This document shows positions 43,334-52,015 of a stretch of 64,000 nucleotides of DNA, piece after piece. The stretch covers positions 1,116,001 to 1,180,000 of the forward strand of contig JASFAU010000004.1 in the NCBI GenBank assembly GCA_039704465.1, written 5' to 3'. The notes beneath the pieces were generated by a model that saw only the letters and a program-made list of their open reading frames with translations, did not search any database and was not told where the DNA came from. Made by a program: the position numbers and the translations under genes. Source of the stretch: Plasmodiophora brassicae (Eukaryota > Endomyxa > Phytomyxea > Plasmodiophorida > Plasmodiophoridae). How positions within the stretch are numbered: position 1 is the first letter of the stretch; every line of letters begins with the position of its first letter.

Positions 43334-43354
43334 GGAACATTCTCCGGAATATTC
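43334..43354 (-). promoter_or_regulatory. Heat shock element upstream of the Hsp20 gene
   Basis: GGAACATTC followed after two bases by CGGAATATTC gives alternating nGAAn/nTTCn pentamers, the HSF binding pattern, 125-145 bp before the Hsp20 start. A TATA-like word (TTATAC on the minus strand) sits near 43285-43290, about 76 bp before the ATG. This supports heat-induced transcription by HSF. Confidence 0.75.
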
Positions 43355-43452
43355 GTGGAGCCTCGGAAGCTGCGGTACTTTATGTATTCATCCGATTCCC
43401 GCTGTTACGGTATGTGGCGCCACATGATCGACGCCAGCATTGATGTATGTAT

Positions 43453-44605
43453 TCAGTTTTCATATCTTTCACGTTCCGAGATGAGCATGGTCAAGGTTAC
43501 GGCCATGATCAGCATTCCCAGAAAGATGAACTTGGTGGTCCACTCATCCTTCGGGTCGTGCCTGCGGGCTTTGTGCAAGATATCAAAGAACGCAACGTAC
43601 ATCATCATGCCCGCGGCAACTGTGCAAGCATCGTAAGCACTCTGTTGACCGGTAACGCATGGCCCAGAGTTATTACCTCCAGTAACCACGCCAAAGAAGA
43701 AATCAGTGTACAGCGACGTAGGCAGACAGAACGCGATGAACGCGCCGAGAACCTGTATGAATCCGGTCAAGACAGCCCAGATGAACGCCTTGACACGACT
43801 GCCGGTCTGGAAGTATATTGGCAGGGCAATGCAAAGCCCTTCGGGAACGTTATGCACTGCAATGGCCACCTGTGCAACAGAGACGTCAAGGTGGCTGGCC
43901 AACGTGGTGACGCTTAGCGTATCATACTGCTAGAGGGATGCCCATAGGGGGGACATGGATGGCAACGATGTACGTGGTGATGCCTTCTGGGATGTTATGC
44001 ATCGCTATCCTCAGAACGGCGATGATCGTCTTCCAGCTAATCTTGGCCTCGGCCAGCTGCTTACCACCGGCGAAATCATCGTCGTCACCTTCCTCCTCAC
44101 AGCAAACGGCAGGCTTCTCGTTGATCCGCGTCACGATCTGAACGCGAACGTCAACGTTCTGGGGAGTTTCGGTGACGTCGTCTGCTGGTAAGGTACGCAT
44201 GGATGCCGATCTGCTGGGAGACGGAGGTGCATCACGTTGCCGCATCAGGTTTGTCAAGACCCGCATCAAGATGCCGCTCAAGTGAATGGCCACCATCCCG
44301 ATGAAGAAACATCCAGATGACCACATCGCGGCCATGGTCTTGTCGAAATCTTTCCGAAACGCTGCCTCTGACTCTCTTATGACGTCCATCAGCGCAACGT
44401 AGACCTATAGAGCCGGCTGTTAGTATTTGCCGTGCAGAAGACGCCAGAATCCGGTCGGCACCATGACACCGGTGGACAGGCCCAGCATGCGTGCCAACAG
44501 TTTGTGGTCGCCCTTTCTGACGATGAACGTGGCGATGGCGCCGACGGCATTGGTGGACGACGCAACGACCGCCAGGAGCAGCGCCCGAAGCACAATGTGC
44601 TGCAT
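43453..44605 (-). CDS. ZIP-family metal transporter (ZupT-like)
   Basis: Three exons. Exon 1 (MQHIVLRALLLAVVASSTNA) ends STGVM; its intron has a perfect TACTAAC branch point close to CTATAG and splices to VYVALMDVIRESEAAF. Exon 2 has an acidic cytosolic loop (CCEEEGDDDDFAGG), the metal-site helix IAMHNIPEGITTYI and PMGIPLA; a 59-bp intron then joins VAIAVHNVPEGLCIALPIY of exon 3. The two HN(I/V)PEG motifs are the ZIP metal-binding helices TM4 and TM5. Exon 3 ends with VAAGMMMYVAFFDILHKA and a final helix, C-terminus RERYEN. The transporter should move zinc, iron or manganese into the cytosol. Eight helices are plausible from the hydrophobic pattern. Confidence 0.88.
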
Positions 44606-45203
44606 CTCAGACGCCGTTCGTTTTCGGTATGCCGATGACGCTTTTCATCGCCCTCGGAACAAGGTTGAGCACGTGAGTCACGGTTGCTGGAAGCCCAGCG
44701 CTCCCCCTTGATATTGGCCTCGGGGCGCTGTGCGCTCGGGCACCTTGATGACAAGTCTGGAAGTCAACCAAGCTGGTAGGACAGATGGCGGTGCACCCCG
44801 CAGACCGAACCTCGCAGCAGCAGGTTCGAGATATGTACATAGGTGGGACCGGATAGCAAGCCTAAACCGACGCAGGCGGTGATGCATACGGTGTGCGTGC
44901 CGATGCTGATGTACAGACGCAGACGTGACGAGGCCGGGACGGTGGAGCGAGGTCGTGCGTGTGCCACGGCCACTGGCCGCAGGCCGCAACACGCCACGCA
45001 ACGTAGCGACGCGCCGTCCCCTTTTGTTTGACGCCGGGCGGGCGTCGTCGCCTCGCATGTGCCGACTACTGGTGTACAAGGGGCTTGACGACCAGCCCGT
45101 GCTACTGTCTGAGTACGTCGACGCGGCCAGGCCGTTTCTCGACATCGGGATTTGACTGGCGCGTGCGACAACAGTCTAATCACGAGACCGGAACATTCCA
45201 TCA
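44606..45203. other. Spacer with a possible amidotransferase fragment
   Basis: The plus frame at 45058-45147 reads MCRLLVYKGLDDQPVLLSEY, similar to the start of class II glutamine amidotransferases with an N-terminal nucleophile Cys, but it stops after 30 residues and no second exon could be joined. It may be a decayed fragment or chance. Otherwise the region is the ZIP promoter side and spacer. Confidence 0.3.
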
Positions 45204-45780
45204 TCAAGCAATCGTATGATTGTCGGGAACGTCAGGAAGGTAATGCTGCCTGGTCGCGTTGGTGTATATCCGCAGGATGGTGACCTTTTCGTCATCGTAT
45301 AGGCTCGCACCTGTAAGGAACCCGCACTCGGGCACCTTCCCGTTGTTCAATATTAGGTTGACACCACATATCGCTTGTAGACCAAAGGCGTTGAACGCAG
45401 ATGGATTTGGGATCGGGTGCGCTCCGTGACATTCGCATCACGAAGCGTCATTATTGATTACTTTTCATCTAGGTGGTATGCGAAAGAGGTTCGGCATGGA
45501 GAATTGCTCATCGGGACACGTCGATCAGTATGTCTTATTATCAGAATGGCTGTGTTTCCAGGTCGACTGTACGCCCTGCGTGTTCACGTCGACATTACCG
45601 GCTTGGAACAATCGCAACTTGAACCGTCTCTGCGCCAAAGTCAGCTCGCCGCTTGTGTTTGCCCACGTACGTGCTGCTGGACTAGGGAGCGCGATCACGG
45701 AGACGAATTGCCATCCGTTCGTTGCTCCACCTTCTTTAAGCCCGGTATGGTTCGTTCTGATTAACGATGTTGCCCTTTAG
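45204..45780 (-). CDS. Uncharacterised spliced gene (3' exons)
   Basis: The minus strand has long coding-like stretches without stops: GATNGWQFVSVIALPSPAAR, AQRRFKLRLFQAGNVDVNTQ, then after an intron HTDRRVPMSNSPCRTS and finally HPIPNPSAFNAFGLQAI, LILNNGKVPECGFLTG and RQHYLPDVPDNHTIA with TGA at 45204. N-glycosylation sequons suggest a secreted or lumenal protein. The N-terminal exon was not found and the product is not recognised. Confidence 0.4.
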
Positions 45781-45812
45781 GTTCGTGTCCGGTCGGTATA
45801 TGTTTATGCACA

Positions 45813-46217
45813 ATGGTAGGCGTTTACCTGGGACACTCTGCAGAGCTACCTGATCATCCTGTGCCCATAGGCCACATCGCTCAGTTCGGCAAGCTTAAAC
45901 GAAAGCTCGTTGCTTCGCTGACTGATGAATGCTTTGCGATTATTGAAGGTGCGGCCCATGCGTGTGCGTGCACTGCTGCCAACGGGAGCGCTCACTATGC
46001 TTGCAATTACATAGGGACGACTGACTCCGAGCACTGCTTTGCCGTGTTCATGGACGAATTGACTCGGTGCTTATCGTCGTCCCCAACATCAACAGGTGCT
46101 ACGCCGATCTTTGATCGTACAGGCAGGCCACAAGACCTACTCGACGCCATGTATGCCTGTTTATCATCGTTCAACCTGTCACTATATTATATTAACTGGT
46201 CATGCCCAGGACAATGA
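45813..46217 (+). CDS. Uncharacterised 134-aa ORF
   Basis: An uninterrupted plus frame (MVGVYLGHSAELPDHPVPIG...NWSCPGQ) with several cysteines (HACACTAANG, HYACNY) and no low complexity. It lies between minus-strand coding segments on both sides, so it could be a small nested gene or a chance frame opposite an intron-rich gene. No family recognised. Confidence 0.3.
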   Translation: MVGVYLGHSAELPDHPVPIGHIAQFGKLKRKLVASLTDECFAIIEGAAHACACTAANGSAHYACNYIGTTDSEHCFAVFMDELTRCLSSSPTSTGATPIFDRTGRPQDLLDAMYACLSSFNLSLYYINWSCPGQ

Positions 46218-46289
46218 CAGTGAAGCGACTGAGACGCATCCGTCAGGAATGCGGTATTACCGAGCACTCCTATCTCAACTTTGCTGGTA

Positions 46290-47627
46290 TTCACATTAGC
46301 CTTTCCGCTGGAACGTCGTCTGATCATCGTTTCAGTCACGGACGGTGATTGCGTCGTCATTTCGCGCATCGTCGATGACGATTCTGGCACCAAACAAGCA
46401 GCGTCGATGTATTTCAGGTTCGGGACCGCGTTCTATGGACACTGGAATTGCCATACAAACCAAACGTTGCATAGCTCTGGGACAAGCTTCAAGTGCAACA
46501 AGGATGGGGTGTACACCATGGCACAGCGTGATCGCCGCGAGGCAAGTGTTCTGCGGATCTAGGCCAACAGTCTCGAAGCGCTGACCCGTCTGCTCTAGGA
46601 AGTCGTCATTGTCGCTAGTGAACGCTTGACATCGATTGCGGAGGACTGGGTAGTACTCGAGGAATTCCTGTCCTGCGTCCGTTGGCTGAAACCGTCCCCC
46701 ACAGATGGAGGTCCCACCGAATCATATCATGGTTATCACGCCAAAGCTCAATGTATTCCATCGCGTGTTCCGTTCGGTACGTTAGCGCTACCTAACCGTT
46801 CGATTGTCGGCAAAGGTTCTCACCATCGCCGTTGAGCTCTGACATCAGCATCGTAACGCATATCTGCTCCTCTTCGCCAAGCTTTATGAAGTACCAATGT
46901 GATTTCTCCCGCCTCTGTGCCTGGATACCCGAAAGGGCAGACGCGGAATGGATGCCTCCCGTAAACCCAGTGTCAAACCGTGTCGTAGAGAATCGGGTGT
47001 GACTCAACCCCCGGTGGCGCACGATTGCCGCTCGACTCGCGGTCGAATGATCTTGTCCGTCTGCACAGTCAGCCGGTATGCGAAGCGGACAACGACGTTC
47101 GCGACCTTCGCACCCATGATCTTGCGGCACTCGACATGGGGGCACACCCGTTTGGGCAGTGGGATTTCGACCCTTGTCGAACGCGGGTCTTTCTCCCGGA
47201 AGTGCGACAAGATCGCCAGACTCTCCGGGCATTTCGCAAGAGTCGTACCGTCAGCCGCCAGCTTGGACGGATCCAGGAAATGCACGGGATCGGGATCGTG
47301 TTCAGTGATGGTAAGTACGAACCGCCACCCATCTTCGGACACTTGAACCTCCATTCGCGTGTTCGTAATAACGGAAACAAGGACAATGAAGTTGTTGGTG
47401 TTGCGGTTGGGATCGTGGAAGGCCATCACATCCCATAGAAGGTCGCTAACGTGATCGCTGATCATATGCGGAACAGCGTCATCCGACTTAGAATCCACCC
47501 GGCTGGACGCACGTCTGCTCCCAAGAAGTCGCTTGATAGATTTGCATCCACCTCCAAGAATCAGAGGTTTGACAGCTCCGTCGCCACGATGATTCGAAGC
47601 GCCGGTGCCATCTCCTAGAAGTAACAT
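46290..47627 (-). CDS. Uncharacterised multi-exon gene
   Basis: The first exon gives MLLLGDGTGASNHRGDGAVK, then NNFIVLVSVITNTRMEVQVS, VEIPLPKRVCPHVECRKIMG and VVVRFAYRLTVQTDKIIR. Further minus exons read REKSHWYFIKLGEEEQICV with LMSELNGD, then YRTEHAMEYIELWRDNHDM with IRWDLHLWGT, and TGQRFETVGLDPQNTC with AMQRLVCMAIPVSIERG. Introns of about 36-68 bp fit between them. Coding character is clear, the family is not. It may be one gene or two; the C-terminus was not fixed. Confidence 0.45.
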
Positions 47628-47649
47628 ATCAGTAACCGCGTCACATATA

Positions 47650-47862
47650 TCAGAGTACGCCCCTACGTTTGGCCTGGAGAGAGGCCCTTATCTGTGCAAT
47701 CTTAGAGTTCAGCTTCCCTGACGTGAAGGGGCTGAAGATCGGATTGATATCTTTGACAGGCTTTCCAGTCAAGGGGGCGATCTCGCTGTCCTCTTCCTCT
47801 AGAACTTTCTGCAACACCAGGTCATGGGCAGTGGTCCACTGGAGATGCGTTCCACGAGGCAT
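47650..47862 (-). CDS. Uncharacterised small ORF, possible C-terminal exon
   Basis: A minus frame of 70 codons (MPRGTHLQWTTAHDLVLQKV...ASLQAKRRGVL) with charged, helical composition and no low complexity. Upstream coding (toward 48000) is unclear. W-x-x-x-x-D-x-x-L and the basic end are only vaguely reminiscent of Myb/SANT-like helices. Confidence 0.35.
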   Translation of the reverse strand: MPRGTHLQWTTAHDLVLQKVLEEEDSEIAPLTGKPVKDINPIFSPFTSGKLNSKIAQIRASLQAKRRGVL

Positions 47863-49101
47863 TCCAACGACGACGTCCGTGTACAGCTAATAACAAATGA
47901 ATTGGGGCAGGGCAGGACTTTGACGGCGTGTCCGGCGCTGCCAGCGCAACAGTGTACGCCAGTGGCCGGCTGTCGAGGGCAATGCCGTGCAGTCGGCAAT
48001 TCGCTATTTATAGCACAAACAACATGGGGACTCGGCGCCCACCTTACCCCGGTCGATCACCCCGATAGCTCCACTCAGCGTCGAATCAATCACGAGCTAA
48101 AGCTCATACAGTCGCGCATGACCATGTTAACAGGCGACTTGACGATTCGGCATCTTGGCGGGCATGTTCCGGCACGGCCGACATCGAACCGCATTTGCTG
48201 CGTGCGCTATGCTGACCCAAGGGAATCTTGGTTGAAGAGCCGCTGGTTGACACGCGTGCTTTGCTGCAGCGCCACTAGTTCGTAAAAGATTCGTATAACG
48301 ACAAATATTCGCTACATTTGGGCAGATTTGGCAAAAGCCGGTAACCATACGTATCAGAAGGTTCATGCCATCGATGGTAGCGGCAACATACATCTCTTCA
48401 TGTCAGCGCGTCTTTTTCCTGTCGAAGTTGCTGTTTCAGATCTTTTATCAGAGCGTGCAGGTACTCCTTGACGAACGTCTGCGATGCAAGTTAATCAGGG
48501 TACCATTCATTAGCTACGGTAGACGCGCGGAATACAGACGTGTCGTGCACCCGATATGGTGACCACGATGATGCAGGTGACGACTTTGACGGCGGCGACG
48601 ACGATGACTCCTCATTGCCGACACCGACCCTTCGCATGCTAAAAGGGCTCGGAATATGAAATACACGATGAGAAAAGCTGCCTAGACAGAGTCTTAATTC
48701 GCGCACCTCAGCTGCCGGAGCGCGTTTTAGAAGGCGGCGTATCACCAAGTGTCATTCTCGAAAGGTATCCCTTCAGGGGTAATGTGACAGTTGCGCTGGC
48801 TTAATTGATAATGGGTCGATCTTCTCATCAGTTAGACCATGCAGTTCCTCTCCGTCTGAAGGCATCCCATATGGCCATATTGTTTTATGCGGGGCGTCAG
48901 CGCGTGTCAGCCGCTTCATTGCCGAATGTCTGCACCACGGGTATCGACAGGTCGCCTGCTGCAAGGTCGGTGACGGGGCGCGACGCCGTGCCAGCTGCCT
49001 ACTACCGTACTGGACACGCCGGGCGCCCGTCGGACGGCCGCGCAAGTCCGTGGCCCGGATCAGTGGACGATTCACGGGCGATCCACGCGAAGCGAACAGC
49101 G
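47863..49101. other. No gene recognised
   Basis: Short frames only. A plus stretch near 48545-48650 reads HDDAGDDFDGGDDDDSSLPT and TLRMLKGLG, an acidic segment with coding character, but exons around it could not be connected. KIN17 starts at the right edge. Confidence 0.35.
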
Positions 49102-50514
49102 ATGGGCGGGAAACATGACGGGTTTATGACTCCGAAGGCCATTGCCAACCGCATCAAGGTACACGTGTGACCATACTGCTCGATTACGTTGAATAACGTT
49201 TGGATCTCCAGGCGAAAGGCCTTTTGAAGTTGCGGTGGTACTGCCAGATGTGCCAGAAGTCGTGCAGAGACGAGAACGGATTCAAGGTAGGTCACGGGTG
49301 ATAGTGTCACTCTCGGATACTGACAAGCGATACTATCGTTCGTTAGTGCCACTGTATGTCCGAAGCGCATCTGCGCCAGATGGCTTTGTTCAGGGAGCGA
49401 CCCAATCAGATCATGACCGACTATTCGAGACAGTTCGAAGCCGGATTCGTCGGCATTCTTCGCATTCGTGGTCGGCAGAGAATCCTTGCAAATTCTGTGT
49501 ACCAGGAGTACATTGCGGATCGCCATCATATCCACATGAAGGCGACCCAGTGGGATTCACTGTCCACCTTCGTGCAGTACCTGGGACGGACTGGTCAAGC
49601 TGAAGTGGATGAAACGGAACGCGGCTGGTACATCAAGTATATCGACCGTGACCCCAAAGTCGTCGCAAGGCAGCAGGCCGAGGCGAGAAGCCAGAAGATC
49701 GCGTTGGACGACGTGCAATTGACGGAGAAGCTAATCGAGCGCCAGATCGAGGAGTCCAAACACATTGAGAAAGAGAGAGGTAGGTGGCACCATTGCATTC
49801 GCCCAAAAGCCTGCCTGACTGCCGATCGACAGTCGCGCCAACCGAGCTGGAACGTCCTTCCGACGACGCCAAGATCCAGTTTCAGCTACCGAAAGAGGCT
49901 CCTGCCGAGCCGCAGTCGGCACTGCCGAGTACGATGGTTTACATTGTGACATTTCTGTGCTTGACTTATATACCGTTGCTTGCGCAGGACCTCCAAGCGT
50001 CTTCAAACGTCCTCTGGATGTGCCCAGTACGCAGAATGCCAAACGGCCTACCAAACGTTCTGCCGTTGAAACCCTAATGGAGGACATTCAATCGCGCGAA
50101 ACACGAACAGTACCGCAGACGTGGCTCTCGAAGGGAATTATTGTGAAGATTATGAACAAGACGTTGAGGGACGGTCAGTTTTACAAACAGGTAAGCATTG
50201 GTTAACTTATTCCCTGGTCAGCCCCGCCTAACACTTTGTCGCAGAAAGGTGAGGTGATCGAGGTAGTCGAGGGGCGAGCTGCACGAGTTCGGCTACTGGA
50301 ATCGAAAACAGTGATCCGCGTTGACCAGACGGAACTCGAGACTGTGATCCCCGCTATCGGAGGCACAGTTCGAATCGTAGACGGCACGCGGTATCGCGGC
50401 CGCACAGGCAATCTGGCATCTGTCGAAGCTGATACGTTTTCGGTTACTGTACGGGTGGATGGCCACGATACCCCTGGATTCCCCTACGAACATGTATGCA
50501 AGGTTGCACAATAA
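49102..50514 (+). CDS. KIN17: KIN17 DNA/RNA-binding protein
   Basis: Six exons; introns 49159-49211, 49287-49346, one from about 49781, one from about 49932 to 49990, and one from about 50192 to 50244. The start is MGGKHDGFMTPKAIANRIK. Exon 2 to 3 carries the zinc finger (WYCQMCQKSCRDENGFKCHC then MSEAHLRQMALF). The winged-helix part follows (FVGILRIRGRQRILA, YQEYIADRHHIHMKATQWDS, FVQYLGRTGQAEVDETERGW, YIKYIDRDPKVV), then a helical KLIERQIEESKHI segment. After a Pro/Lys-rich linker come TWLSKGIIVKIMNKTLRDG and the C-terminal KOW-like domain (KGEVIEVVEGRAARVRLLES, DQTELETVIPAIGG, RYRGRTGNLASVEADTF). The full order is that of eukaryotic KIN17, which acts in replication, DNA repair and pre-mRNA processing in the nucleus. 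The protein looks complete, about 380 aa. Confidence 0.93.
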
Positions 50515-50588
50515 ATATATGGCAATCTGTGAACGCACGTCTGTGCCCTAGTCCTTAAGGGCTCTTCCGCCCACAATAGCGAAGCGCG

Positions 50589-51090
50589 ATGCCATCGTCA
50601 CTCAATTGGATATCAGAACTTTTCGGAGTGCCGAGCGCCGTGCGGACCTTTGTCCCAGAAGGTGTCGGTGTGGAGCAGCTCAGCGACGAAGGTTGGGAGC
50701 GTAGCGTTGGGAACCCGAGGGCGTTTTATATCGACGACAATGAATGCGCAACGTTATCACCAGAGGACGAGCCCGAGTACTACTATCCAGCGGTCGCAGA
50801 AGGTGCGTGTACTGGGTGCCACCAACTTGGCAAATGCTAGACACCAGCATCTTCGCAGACATGACCATCGCCCAAGACACCGTTGATGAGGCGTTGCTCG
50901 AGCGGGCCAAGGTTGTGTATCCTGAAATCGTCAGGCGGGTCAGCCAGGCGCTGGGCAAGGACCAGAATGCGAGCATCAGTCTCATATCGTCAACCAGTGC
51001 CTCAGGTGCGATGACCTTTCTGTGTTGTAATTGAGGAATGAGAACCAACGTTTGAGGGATACAGGCCGATATGCCAGCACTTGCTCATGA
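50589..51090 (+). CDS. Uncharacterised acidic protein
   Basis: Exon 1 from MPSSLNWISELFGVPSAVRT is acidic at its end (ATLSPEDEPEYYYPAVAE). An intron of about 57 bp (GTGCGTGTAC to CGCAG) joins to DMTIAQDTVDEALLERAKVV and YPEIVRRVSQALGKDQNASI. The third exon is ambiguous: two donors near 50987-51006 give different tails, one stopping near 51090 and one open longer. Family unknown. Confidence 0.45.
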
Positions 51091-52015
51091 CTGAACGCGG
51101 GTCGACCGCACCTGCAACTGCCGGCGCTGACCTCGAACGATATTTCCACGTTTATGAGAGGTCTGTGGGTTATGAGTGTTTATAGCACGACACCCAGCGA
51201 TCTCTTTGGCAACGTGGACGTGTTCCCTGCTGCGAGCACGGTCGATGCTGGCACCTGGTGGGATGTTCATCGGGCGTTATATGCTAGCATCAGTCCACCG
51301 ACGTCCCGAGCGTTGGTCTGGGCGGAGCCGTTCGCTGAGGGCCGTCTGATTCGCTAAGCCGAAGAGTCGTTCGCCAAGCTGTTCTCGCGCCTCGCTCACG
51401 TTTCTCGCCATTCGGACGTTTCTGTCGATGATGACCAGATTGTTCCGAAGGTCGTATCGTTCTGGAACCACGTGAAGGGCGGACAGGGCGTTACTTTGCG
51501 GATGCGTCCTGTCCGCCCTTAGTAACGTCGTGTCCGCCCTTCACGTGGTTCCAGAAGGATACAACCTTCGGAACAATCTCGTGAGCCGGTTCGGGTGGTC
51601 CGTGTGCCAGGAGAGCTTCCCCGATGGCTATCAAGCATCCGATTGTGTGATGATCTACTGCGCGGCCCAGACACCCCTCGCTCAGGTTGTCAATATCGCC
51701 CGGGCCAGCATGTTGCGATGCAAGACGTTGCATTGCGCAGAGCCTCTGCCAAATGTACGCTCTAGGACCCAAACGGCGAAACTCGATGGCTGACAACAAA
51801 CGATAAATCAGTAAACCGTGGAACCATGACTAACTACATCTTACTGATCACCTTTGCGTTTGCCAGCATCCGAATGACGATGGCATCGCGTCCTTTCGCA
51901 ACATAGTATCCAAGGCAGTTCGCTAGTTCGGGGCTAGTGAAGGCATGGACTGGAATGTGTACGAATGTGCAGTATTCTAGCTAGGGCGTGTATAATATTA
52001 CGTTGATCGGTCGAT
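51091..52015. other. Spacer containing an inverted repeat
   Basis: Short frames on both strands; 51154-51357 plus has WWDVHRALYASISPP but no exons to join. The inverted repeat at 51440-51576 is listed separately. The rest is the 3' flank of the site-1 protease. Confidence 0.4.
51440..51576. repeat. Inverted repeat, about 55-bp arms with nested stem
   Basis: Arms about 51440-51494 and 51521-51576 (TTGTTCCGAAGG... against CCTTCGGAACAA) are largely complementary with one small indel, and a shorter stem GGGCGGACAGG/CCTGTCCGCCC nests inside. Confidence 0.85.

Noticed and set aside
45058..45147. Class II glutamine amidotransferase gene
   Set aside because: Only the first 20 residues resemble the family; the frame stops and nothing joins downstream.
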